From: Azoarcus sp.
GTDB taxonomy: Bacteria > Pseudomonadota > Gammaproteobacteria > Burkholderiales > Rhodocyclaceae
NCBI GenBank assembly: GCA_023230755.1
Contig: JALNWS010000145.1
Coordinates: forward strand, 1 to 10,151
DNA length: 10,151 nucleotides
Direction of reading: 5' to 3'
Shown piece by piece: positions 1 through 7,084 of the stretch. The position numbers were made by a program, and so were the translations under genes. The notes below the pieces were generated by a model. The model was not told where the DNA came from and ran no database searches. It saw nothing but the letters and a program-made list of their open reading frames with translations. Position 1 is the stretch's first letter, and every line of letters starts with the position of its first letter.

Positions 1-1
1 C

Positions 2-166
2 CCCTTCTCGCTGCTGGTGCCGGTGGTCGGCCTGACGACGGGCTGGATCGTCTATGGCGAAGAGCTGCAGCCGGTCCACTTTGCCGGCGGCGCGCTCCTG
101 ATGGCGGGGCTTGCGGTCAACCTGTTCGGGGCACGGATCATGGCGCGCTTGAGGCGCACGGCTTGA
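2..166 (+). CDS. EamA/DMT-family transporter, C-terminal fragment
   Basis: Only the last 54 residues are present; the gene begins before the window. The frame runs open from base 2 to a TGA at 164-166. Two hydrophobic stretches (starting PFSLLVPVVGLTTGW, and GGALLMAGLAVNLFGA) flank the short polar GEELQP link, which is the usual end of the second EamA repeat (Pro in the penultimate helix, a GE pair, then a last helix and a basic tail RLRRTA). EamA/DMT proteins are ten-helix inner-membrane exporters of metabolites or amino acids; the substrate cannot be inferred from this piece. It is convergent with the VWA gene and appears unrelated to the amide operon. Family is fairly sure, function unknown. 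Confidence 0.7.
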   Translation, partial: PFSLLVPVVGLTTGWIVYGEELQPVHFAGGALLMAGLAVNLFGARIMARLRRTA

Positions 167-183
167 GGCGCACGGCTTGAGGC
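147..183. repeat. 14-bp tandem repeat, about 2.6 copies
   Basis: The unit GCTTGAGGCGCACG occurs at 147-160 and 161-174, followed by a partial third copy, GCTTGAGGC, at 175-183. It covers the last codons and stop of the EamA gene and ends two bases before the VWA gene's stop codon on the other strand. Since 14 is not a multiple of three, each copy is read in a different frame. The EamA stop (TGA, 164-166) lies at the start of copy two, so gain or loss of one unit would leave the protein end unchanged as long as about 1.6 copies remain. Confidence 0.85.
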
Positions 184-184
184 T

Positions 185-1825
185 TCAACGCCGGCCCAGC
201 TGCTCGTGCACTTGTGTCAGTGCCCGTGGCAGGGCAGCAGGGCGCAGCACGGTGCGGTAGTTGCCATGGCCGAATACCCGGCACAGGGCGTCGCCGGCCT
301 GGCTGTCGAGCGCGAGGCAGAACACATGAATGCCCGCCTTGCGCGCTTCACGCACTGCGGCAGCGGCGTCTTCACGCAGGTAGGCGTCGTCGAATACATC
401 GATGTCCGAGGCTTCGCCGTCGCTGAGCAGCACCAGATGCCGGCTGCCGTCGCGTTCGTCGCGCATGCACGTCACCGCATGGCGGATCGCTGCACCCATG
501 CGGGTGGAGTGACGCGCGTGCACGCCGCGCAGCGTCTGCTCGAGTCGTCCGGGATCGTCCATGCCGAACTCGCTCAGGCGCAGGTAATCGACCTGCTCGC
601 GGGTGTTGGACGAAAAACCATGCACGGCCACGCGGTCGCCGTTTTCGATGGCATTGGCCTGCAGTGCGATTGCGGCTTCACGCTCAAGGTCGAGCACGGT
701 GGTGCCATCGGCGTCGATCACATCGTTGGCGGAGGTGGACAGGTCGAGCAAGAGCAGCAGGCTTCGGCGGCGCGGGCTGCGACCGCTGCGGCGATGGACG
801 CGTGGCTCGGGCGGCACGCCGATACGGCGGTCGATCATCAGCTCGGTGGCAGCGTCGAGGTCGATGTCCTCACCTTCCCACTGCCTGCGCAATCGCACCC
901 GATGATCAAGCTGGGTCACGCGCTGGCGCGCATGCCCGGTGCGCAGCCCGGTGGCGGCTGGCGGCCCCGGCGGGCTTGGATCGCCGCGTTCCACCACGGT
1001 GCTCCAGCGCTCGCGCTGGCGCTCGAGGCGATAGTCCCATTCCGGATAGGGGTAGCGGGCGAGAATGATCTCCTGCGGTGGCGCGGTCTGGGTGCTGCGG
1101 CTGCCCGCCGAGGCGGAAGGGGTGTCGACACTGGTTGTGGCCTGCTCGCCGGTCTGCTCGAATAGCCACAGAAAGCTGTTGTCATCGCCGTGCGCGTAGG
1201 GGACGGCATAGCCCTGCAGGTTCATCCGCACCCGCATCTGGCCAAGGTCGTTGGCCAGCACCGAAGCAACACCCCGAAACGTGGCCGGATCGTTGAGTCG
1301 TGCGACTTGCGCTTCGAACAGGCCCCGACCCTTGCTGACCCAGTATCCGTCGTCCTGGTGGCTGGGGTCGAGCAGCGCCAGGTGGAGCCGGGCGATGAGA
1401 TCGGGAAAGCTGCCTTCCGGTCCTTGCGGCTGCAGGCAGGCGAGCCTGGCCTGGCGCAGCAGCGGCGCGCGCAGTCCCGGGTAGCGTGCGATTAGCAGAC
1501 GTTCGACGCGAGCGTCCTCGATGGTCGAGGCCATGGCGATACCCATCGGCTTGAGCTTGCCGACAGCCTGCGCCGCGGGCGAGTACAGCAGGTGGGCAGC
1601 AGCATGCGCGATGGCGGCAAGGCGGAGCTCATCGTCGGTGTTGACCGGCAGCAGGAGCTTGTCGGTGCGCAGGATCGGGCGTGTGTGTTCCGTGCCGGGC
1701 TTGTCCGCGGTCAGCCACTGCAGGTTCATCCGGCGTCCGCTCAGTGCGTCGATGAGGTGGCCGAGGGCCTCCAGGCTCCGCGAGGCGGTGTGCGTCGGCG
1801 GCAAGGGCTCAGCCGAGGCAGGCAT
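185..1825 (-). CDS. CbbO/NorD-type VWA-domain protein
   Basis: This 546-residue cytoplasmic protein has a C-terminal von Willebrand factor A domain from about residue 354. The MIDAS metal site is complete: DLSTS at 361-365, Thr441 in STRMG, and Asp469 in LLSDGEASD. The N-terminal 210 residues carry an H74-AAA-H78 motif and a following IEDARVERL stretch (102-110), features I associate with the NorD/CobT-like VWA group. A Pro/Ser/Arg-rich linker (about 225-350) joins the halves. It is somewhat shorter than I recall for NorD or CbbO. The ATG at 1825 overlaps the end of the ATPase gene by 17 bp and has AGGA eight bases upstream (1834-1837), so the two are translationally coupled. Family members act with a MoxR/CbbQ-type ATPase to activate or load metal into a partner enzyme. 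The partner here is unknown; the amidase operon is a candidate only by position. Confidence 0.85.
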   Translation of the reverse strand: MPASAEPLPPTHTASRSLEALGHLIDALSGRRMNLQWLTADKPGTEHTRPILRTDKLLLPVNTDDELRLAAIAHAAAHLLYSPAAQAVGKLKPMGIAMASTIEDARVERLLIARYPGLRAPLLRQARLACLQPQGPEGSFPDLIARLHLALLDPSHQDDGYWVSKGRGLFEAQVARLNDPATFRGVASVLANDLGQMRVRMNLQGYAVPYAHGDDNSFLWLFEQTGEQATTSVDTPSASAGSRSTQTAPPQEIILARYPYPEWDYRLERQRERWSTVVERGDPSPPGPPAATGLRTGHARQRVTQLDHRVRLRRQWEGEDIDLDAATELMIDRRIGVPPEPRVHRRSGRSPRRRSLLLLLDLSTSANDVIDADGTTVLDLEREAAIALQANAIENGDRVAVHGFSSNTREQVDYLRLSEFGMDDPGRLEQTLRGVHARHSTRMGAAIRHAVTCMRDERDGSRHLVLLSDGEASDIDVFDDAYLREDAAAAVREARKAGIHVFCLALDSQAGDALCRVFGHGNYRTVLRPAALPRALTQVHEQLGRR

Positions 1826-2609
1826 CCACGATGTCCTGCAGGGCCTGACGCAGATCGGGGTCGTCGGTGATGGCGCTGGTCATGGCCATGTGGCAGCTCT
1901 CGGCCGCCGGCAGCCCATCGCGGATGAGCACGCCGGCATAGACCAGCATCCGGGTCGAGATGCCTTCGTCCAGGCCACGGGCGCGCAGCGCGCGAGAGTG
2001 GCGGGCGATATCGACCAGGGTGGCGGCGAGCGTGGGTTCGATCCGTGCCTCGTGGGCCACGATCTCGGCTTCGGCGGCGGCATCCGGGTAATCGAATTCG
2101 AGTGCGGCAAAGCGCTGGCGGGTGGAGGGCTTGAGGCTCTTTGCGCTGCTTTGGTAGCCCGGGTTGTAGGACACCACGAGCTGGAAGTCTGGATGCGCCG
2201 TGACCACTTCGCCCTTGCGGTCGAGCGGCAGTTTGCGCCGCGAGTCGGTGAGCGGGTGGATGACCACGGTGGTGTCCTGGCGCGCTTCGACCACTTCGTC
2301 GAGATAGCAGATGGCCCCGTGACGTGCGGCCACGGTCAGCGGGCCGTCGTGCCAGTGGGTGCCGTCGGCGTCGAGCAGAAAACGCCCGACGAGGTCGGCG
2401 GCGCTCATGTCTTCGTTGCAGGCGAGGGTGATCAGCGGCTTGCCCAGGCGCCAGGCCATGTATTCAACGAAGCGCGTCTTGCCACAGCCGGTGGGCCCTT
2501 TCAGGATCAGGGGCAGGCGGTGGGCGTAGGCGTGCTCGTAGAGCGCGATCTCGTGGCCGACCGGACGGTAGTAGGGTTCTGCGCTGAAACGGTAGTCTGA
2601 GAGGTCCAT
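1809..2609 (-). CDS. CbbQ/NirQ/NorQ-family MoxR AAA+ ATPase
   Basis: This 266-residue protein has the family's usual length and architecture: Walker A GPTGCGKT (38-45), a conserved CNEDMSAADLVGR segment (64-76), Walker B ICYLDEV (100-106), sensor-1 Asn149 in SYNPGY, and an arginine-finger-like STRQRF (162-167). CbbQ with CbbO remodels Rubisco, and NorQ with NorD matures NO reductase. Here the downstream overlapping VWA gene is the expected partner, and the pair should form a hexameric motor with an adaptor. The start at 2609 fits the family N-terminus (EPYYRPVG shortly after it), but the leader upstream, GACCAGCAAAA, has no Shine-Dalgarno match. Neither Rubisco nor NO reductase genes are nearby, so the target is not known and I give no CbbQ or NorQ symbol. 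Confidence 0.9.
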   Translation of the reverse strand: MDLSDYRFSAEPYYRPVGHEIALYEHAYAHRLPLILKGPTGCGKTRFVEYMAWRLGKPLITLACNEDMSAADLVGRFLLDADGTHWHDGPLTVAARHGAICYLDEVVEARQDTTVVIHPLTDSRRKLPLDRKGEVVTAHPDFQLVVSYNPGYQSSAKSLKPSTRQRFAALEFDYPDAAAEAEIVAHEARIEPTLAATLVDIARHSRALRARGLDEGISTRMLVYAGVLIRDGLPAAESCHMAMTSAITDDPDLRQALQDIVDACLG

Positions 2610-2879
2610 TTTTGCTGGTCAGAAAGGCAGGAAGGAGGGTGTGCTGACTGGTGCCCGCTTGCGTCGGCCGGCGCTGCGGCTCATGCAGGCCTCGTCCTTC
2701 GGGTACCCGCCGCCGGTACCGTCATCCTGGCCGCGCCGGAACTCGCTGCGCCCGGACAGCCGGCGCGGAAGCCCCCAGGCTGACGATGCCTGCGGCGGCG
2801 GGCCTGAAATCGCCTCAGCGCCAGCCAACGCAAGCTGTCTTGCAGTGTGCCTGGACCGACGCAGGACGCCGGCCGGCGC
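2610..2879. other. 270-bp gap between amiE and the ATPase gene
   Basis: No recognised gene lies here. Directly after the amiE stop is a perfect 12-bp palindrome, CGCCGGCCGGCG, that leaves no room for a hairpin loop. A short inverted repeat of GGTACC at 2702-2707 and 2715-2720 could form a weak 6-bp stem with a 7-nt loop. An 11-mer, CGGCCGGCGCT, occurs at both 2665-2675 and 2870-2880. I see no convincing sigma-70 or sigma-54 promoter and no U-tract terminator. A minus-strand frame without stops runs from about 2828 to 2619; its last 21 codons are listed separately as a possible leader ORF. The gap is the natural place for a separate promoter for the ATPase/VWA pair, but I cannot point to one. 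Confidence 0.5.
2619..2684 (-). CDS. Possible 21-codon leader ORF before the ATPase gene
   Basis: The frame starts at an ATG (2682-2684) with GAGG five bases upstream, encodes a basic peptide beginning MSRSAGRRKRAPV, and ends in TGA nine bases before the ATPase start codon. Because the ATPase gene has no Shine-Dalgarno sequence, reinitiation from this small ORF could explain how it is translated. The peptide matches nothing I know. In DNA this GC-rich, short open frames arise by chance, so this is a weak call resting on the start signal and the position alone. Confidence 0.2.
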   Translation of the reverse strand: MSRSAGRRKRAPVSTPSFLPF

Positions 2880-3917
2880 TCAGCGGTGTTCCGGTTCCTG
2901 GTTCGGAATGCCGTCGATCGGGCATTCGGGCGTGCCCACCGTGCTGCGGGTGATGGCCTCCACCTTCTTGCGCGTGCCTTCGGGGTCGTTGATCCAGTCG
3001 GCGTAGAAACCGTAGGGACAGGCGGCGACGCCAGCGGCTTCCTCGCCGGAGTTGATCTTGCCGGTGTAGCCACGGTGCAGCAGCTTGAACAGGTGGTTCT
3101 GCGACTGCGCGTTCTTGCGGAAGTCGCGAATCAGGCTGGTCGACAGCTCGGCATACTGGATGCCCATGTCCTCTTCGCCGCATTCGCCCAGCGTGCGGCC
3201 ATCGAAGCCGACGATGGCCGAGTGGCCGAAGTAGGAATACACGCCGTCGAAGCCGCTGGCGTTGGCGACGGCAACGTAACAGTTGTTCATCCACGCCATG
3301 GCCTTGGCCACCAGCACCTGCTGATCCTTGGCCGGATACATGTAGCCCTGACAGCGCACGATCAGCTCGGCGCCCTTCATTGCGCAGTCGCGCCAGATCT
3401 CGGGGTAGTTGCCGTCGTCGCAGATGATGAGGCTGATCTTCATGCCCTTGGGGCCGTCGGAGACATAGGTGCAGTCGCCCGGATACCAGCCCTCGATGGG
3501 CACCCAGGGCATGATCTTGCGGTACTTCTGCACGATCTCGCCCTTGTCGTTCATCAGGATCAGGGTGTTGTACGGGGCCTTGTTCGGATGCTCTTCGTGG
3601 CGCTCGCCGGTGAGCGAGAACACGCCCCATACCTTCGCCGTGCGGCAGGCGGCGGCAAAGATCTCGGTTTCCTCGCCGGGAATGGCCGCGGCGGTGTCGT
3701 ACATCTCCTTGGGGTCATACATGATGCCGTGGGTCGAGTACTCGGGAAACACCACCAGGTCCATGCCGGGCAGGCCGCGCTTCATGCCGACCACCATGTC
3801 GGCGATCTTGCGGGCGTTGGCGATGACTTCTGCCTTGGTATGCAGGCTGGGCATCTTGTAGTTGACGACTGCAACGCCTACGCAGTCCTTGCTGCTGGAA
3901 ATATCTCCGTGTCTCAT
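2880..3917 (-). CDS. amiE: Aliphatic amidase AmiE (acylamide amidohydrolase)
   Basis: This 345-residue cytoplasmic enzyme of the nitrilase superfamily hydrolyses short aliphatic amides such as acetamide and propionamide to the carboxylate and ammonia. It follows the Pseudomonas aeruginosa enzyme almost residue for residue in the core, starting with MRHGDISSS and including GLPGMDLVVFPEY and KGMKISLIICDDGNYPEIW. The catalytic triad falls at the same numbers, Glu59, Lys134 and Cys166, with the additional conserved Glu142. The length is within a residue of the Pseudomonas protein. AmiE rather than the related formamidase AmiF is favoured by this overall match. A GAGGA Shine-Dalgarno at 3926-3930, eight bases before the ATG, supports the start. 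It lies 35 bp after fmdB and is probably the last gene of the operon. No amiC or amiR regulator is visible. The C-terminal 60 residues diverge most from what I recall of the Pseudomonas sequence. Confidence 0.95.
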   Translation of the reverse strand: MRHGDISSSKDCVGVAVVNYKMPSLHTKAEVIANARKIADMVVGMKRGLPGMDLVVFPEYSTHGIMYDPKEMYDTAAAIPGEETEIFAAACRTAKVWGVFSLTGERHEEHPNKAPYNTLILMNDKGEIVQKYRKIMPWVPIEGWYPGDCTYVSDGPKGMKISLIICDDGNYPEIWRDCAMKGAELIVRCQGYMYPAKDQQVLVAKAMAWMNNCYVAVANASGFDGVYSYFGHSAIVGFDGRTLGECGEEDMGIQYAELSTSLIRDFRKNAQSQNHLFKLLHRGYTGKINSGEEAAGVAACPYGFYADWINDPEGTRKKVEAITRSTVGTPECPIDGIPNQEPEHR

Positions 3918-3952
3918 CTTGCGTGTCCTCGAAACTGGGTTTCAGTGCGCCA

Positions 3953-4294
3953 TCAGTGGCTGATCATCCACGGGCGCTTGGTGGGGAAGGTCTTTGCGCC
4001 GTCCGGGCTCTTCACCGTCGACTTGGAGAGGCCGGATCCGCAGCCGCAGCCAGGGCCGTGACGATGGGTCGCGTGGTGTTCGGCGCTGGTTCTGGGGGCG
4101 TGGGCGGCACGCTCGTTGGTGGCGTGGGCGATGCGATTGGTCGATGACATCGTCGCCAGCGTCGGTGCGCTCAGGATCACGCGCTCCGAGCCCTTGCCGC
4201 AGTAAGGGCAGATGCACGGGTCGTTGCGCACGGCGATCGGGCGGTAGGCCGTGAAGTCGCCGCAGTCATCACAGCGGTATTCGTAAGTAGGCAT
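3953..4294 (-). CDS. fmdB: FmdB-family zinc-ribbon protein
   Basis: This small 113-residue protein starts with the family signature MPTYEYRCDDCG. Cys8/Cys11 and Cys29/Cys32 form a four-cysteine zinc ribbon; Cys27 is an extra cysteine. The rest is a low-complexity tail with a His-rich patch (HHATHRH, 73-79) and a GCGCG cluster (82-86), ending in SKSTVKSPDGAKTFPTKRPW-type sequence. FmdB is named from the Methylophilus formamidase locus, where a role in regulating formamidase was proposed; its biochemical role is not firmly established. The frame is open further upstream to 4471, inside fmdA, but the motif and a strong GAGGAG site show that translation starts at 4294. Neighbours are fmdA, 68 bp upstream, and amiE, 35 bp downstream. 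Confidence 0.9.
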   Translation of the reverse strand: MPTYEYRCDDCGDFTAYRPIAVRNDPCICPYCGKGSERVILSAPTLATMSSTNRIAHATNERAAHAPRTSAEHHATHRHGPGCGCGSGLSKSTVKSPDGAKTFPTKRPWMISH

Positions 4295-4301
4295 CCCGGA
4301 A

Positions 4302-4307
4302 CTCCTC
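4302..4307 (-). promoter_or_regulatory. Ribosome binding site fixing the fmdB start
   Basis: The mRNA reads GAGGAG seven bases before the ATG at 4292-4294. This decides against the longer open frame that extends upstream to 4471 into the fmdA coding region. Confidence 0.8.
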
Positions 4308-4326
4308 GAATCTTGCAGGGCAGAAC

Positions 4327-4351
4327 GCTGCGCGCCACGAGGGCGCGCAGC
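4327..4351 (-). promoter_or_regulatory. Strong intergenic hairpin between fmdA and fmdB
   Basis: On the mRNA, GCTGCGCGCC pairs perfectly with GGCGCGCAGC around a five-base loop (CTCGT), giving a 10-bp GC-rich stem 11 bases after the fmdA stop codon. The bases after it (GTTCTGCCCTG) are not a U run, so it is not a standard intrinsic terminator. It could protect the 3' end of the upstream message, mark an RNA processing site or attenuate expression of fmdB-amiE. Structure seen directly; role inferred. Confidence 0.65.
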
Positions 4352-4362
4352 AACGGTCAGGC

Positions 4363-5595
4363 TCAGACCTTGTCGTAGGCGATCGGCAGATCGGCCGTGC
4401 CCGTGATGAACTTGGTCGGTCCCGATGCGTTGGGGTTGATGTCGAACTCGAAGATCTCGGTCGGCAGCCACAGGGTGGCGCAGGCGTTCGGAATGTCGAC
4501 CACGCCACTGATGTGGCCCTGCACCGGCGCGGTGCCGAGCAGCGAGTAGGCCTGAGCACCCGAATAGCCGAATTTCTTCAGATACTCGATGGCGTTGAGG
4601 CAGGCCTGGCGGTAGGCCACATGCACGTCCAGATAGTGCTGCTTGCCTTCCTCATCCACCGAGATGCCCTCGAAGATGACATAGTCCTTGTAGTTCGGCG
4701 TGATCGGGCTGGGCTTGAAGATCGGGTTCTTGATCGCGTACTTCTCCATGCCGCCCTTGATCAGCGACACCCGCATGTGCACCCAGCCGGCCATCTCGAT
4801 GGCGCCGCAGAAGGTGATCTCGCCATCGCCCTGCGAGAAGTGCAGATCGCCCACCGACAGGCCGGCGCCCTTCACATAGACGGGGAAGAAGATCTTCGCC
4901 CCGCGCGACAGATCCTTGATATCGCAGTTGCCACCGTGCTCGCGCGGCGGCACCGTGCGTGCGCCTTCGGCTGCAGCCTTGTCGCGGGCTTCGCCCTGCA
5001 TCTTGCCCATGTGGGCGGTCTTGGGTGCAGGCGGGTTGGCCAGCGGCGGCACGCGGTCGGGCTGGGTGGCGATGAAGTCCACTTCGCGCTCGTTCCACAT
5101 GTCGAGCATCTTCTGGTCGGGCAGGCAGCCGATCAGGCCAGGGTGGATGAGACCGGCGAAGTTCACACCGGGAATGTGACGGCTCTTGGTGAACATGCCC
5201 TCGAAGTCCCAGATCGACTTCTGTGCGTGGGGGAACTGCTCGGTGAGGAAGCCGCCGCCGTTGGTCTTGGAGAAGAAGCCGTTGAAGCCCCACATGCTTT
5301 CATCGCGGGCGCCGATGTCGAGCAGGTCGACCACCAGCAGGTCGCCCGGTTCGGCGCCTTCGACGCCGACCGGACCGGACAGGAAGTGCACCGTGGTCAG
5401 ATCCACATCGCGCACGTCGGCAGCGTCGTCGTCGTTCTTGATCGCGCCGCCGGTCCAGTCATAGGTTTCGAGCACGAAATCGTCGCCCGGCTTGACCCAG
5501 CAGGCCATCGGAATATCCGGGTGCCAGCGGTTGTGAACCATCTCGTTTTCATACGGGGACTGCTTGAGATCGACCTTGATCAGAGTGTCAGGCAT
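4363..5595 (-). CDS. fmdA: Formamidase FmdA (acetamidase/formamidase family)
   Basis: This 410-residue enzyme is expected to hydrolyse formamide to formate and ammonia, probably with some activity on acetamide and similar amides. It matches the Methylophilus-type FmdA in length and in hallmark segments: NRWHPDIPM (22-30), a Gly/Asp-rich region around EPGDLLVVDLLDIG (82-95), HIPGVNFAGLIHPGLIG (140-156), REHGGNCDIKDL (218-229) and GDGEITFCGAIEM (256-268). It has no signal peptide and should be cytoplasmic. It is unrelated in fold to AmiE. The ATG at 5595 has AGAGGT five bases upstream and lies 21 bp after urtE, so it is part of the transporter operon. An out-of-frame ATG at 5598-5600 lies just before the start. 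Some family members bind a metal; I cannot assign ligands from sequence alone. Confidence 0.95.
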   Translation of the reverse strand: MPDTLIKVDLKQSPYENEMVHNRWHPDIPMACWVKPGDDFVLETYDWTGGAIKNDDDAADVRDVDLTTVHFLSGPVGVEGAEPGDLLVVDLLDIGARDESMWGFNGFFSKTNGGGFLTEQFPHAQKSIWDFEGMFTKSRHIPGVNFAGLIHPGLIGCLPDQKMLDMWNEREVDFIATQPDRVPPLANPPAPKTAHMGKMQGEARDKAAAEGARTVPPREHGGNCDIKDLSRGAKIFFPVYVKGAGLSVGDLHFSQGDGEITFCGAIEMAGWVHMRVSLIKGGMEKYAIKNPIFKPSPITPNYKDYVIFEGISVDEEGKQHYLDVHVAYRQACLNAIEYLKKFGYSGAQAYSLLGTAPVQGHISGVVDIPNACATLWLPTEIFEFDINPNASGPTKFITGTADLPIAYDKV

Positions 5596-5616
5596 GGCAT
5601 ACCTCTTTGGTGTGAG

Positions 5617-6306
5617 TTAAACCGAAAGGAACTGCTTGATACGCGCCTCGTCGGTATCCGCGCGCGTGCTTTCATGGACCAGACGACCGCCCTCGATGAC
5701 GAACAGGCGGTCCGCGACGTCCATGGCAAAGGAAAGGACCTGCTCTGAGACCACGATGGTGATCTGGCGCAGCTTGCGGATCTCGTTGAGCGCCTTGGCA
5801 ATGTCCTTGATGATCGAGGGCTGGATGCCTTCGGTGGGTTCGTCGAGCAGCAAGACCTTGGGGTCGGTGACCAGTGCGCGCGCGATGGCGAGCTGCTGCT
5901 GCTGTCCGCCCGAGAGGTTGCCGCCCTTTCTGCGGCGCATGTCCCACAGCACCGGGAAGAGGGCGTAGATTTCATCGGGGATATGCTTGGTCTTGGAGTT
6001 CTCGAGGCCGGTCTGGATGTTTTCCTCGACCGTCAGCGTCGGAAAGATCATCCGGCCCTGGGGCACATAGGCGATGCCTTTGGCGACACGACGATAGCTC
6101 TCGTCCTTCGACACCTCCTGGCCGTCCACCTCGACCGAACCCGAGCGGATGGGCAGCACGCCCATCAGGGACTTGAACAGGGTGGTCTTGCCCATTCCGT
6201 TGCGGCCCATGATGGCGATGGCCTCATTGCGTTCGGCCTTGAACGAGATGCCATGCAGCGCCTCGCTCTGACCGTAATTCACCACGACATCCGATACGTT
6301 CAGCAT
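5617..6306 (-). CDS. urtE: UrtE-type ABC transporter ATPase (urea/amide uptake)
   Basis: This 229-residue ATPase belongs to the LivF/UrtE group and energises uptake of urea or short amides together with UrtD. Visible motifs are Walker A GRNGMGKT (34-41), Q-loop Gln83 in VPQGRMIFP, signature LSGGQ (131-135) followed by QQQLAIARAL, and Walker B VLLLDEPTEG (151-160). The switch position carries Gln (VVSEQ, 185-189) instead of His, as is common in LivF-like subunits. The IQPSII segment after Walker B is typical of UrtE. An AGGAG at 6313-6317, six bases before the ATG, supports the start. It lies 12 bp after urtD and 21 bp before fmdA, which links transport directly to amide hydrolysis. Confidence 0.92.
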   Translation of the reverse strand: MLNVSDVVVNYGQSEALHGISFKAERNEAIAIMGRNGMGKTTLFKSLMGVLPIRSGSVEVDGQEVSKDESYRRVAKGIAYVPQGRMIFPTLTVEENIQTGLENSKTKHIPDEIYALFPVLWDMRRRKGGNLSGGQQQQLAIARALVTDPKVLLLDEPTEGIQPSIIKDIAKALNEIRKLRQITIVVSEQVLSFAMDVADRLFVIEGGRLVHESTRADTDEARIKQFLSV

Positions 6307-6318
6307 GATTGGCTCCTG

Positions 6319-7062
<744 letters not shown>

Positions 7063-7084
7063 GGTTTCTTTCCTCCGTTTCCGC

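Noticed and set aside
1521..2600. Plus-strand open frame of 359 codons opposite the ATPase gene and the start of the VWA gene
   Set aside because: No family motifs, and the minus strand carries full Walker A/B and family sequence; treated as an antisense shadow.
2840..2862. GGCAC...TTGC-like bases upstream of the ATPase gene as a sigma-54 promoter
   Set aside because: The GG and GC elements are not at the required 10-base spacing.
2868..2880. CGCCGGCCGGCG palindrome after amiE as an operon terminator
   Set aside because: A perfect palindrome without a spacer cannot form a stable loop of normal size, and no U run follows on the mRNA.
2665..2880. Direct 11-mer repeat CGGCCGGCGCT about 205 bp apart as a trace of a mobile element
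   Set aside because: No transposase remnant or inverted ends; short GC-rich words recur by chance at this composition.
5617..6306. Missing switch histidine in UrtE (Gln at the H-loop position), considered as an inactive ATPase
   Set aside because: LivF/UrtE-type subunits commonly carry Gln here while the partner (UrtD, His205) has the histidine.
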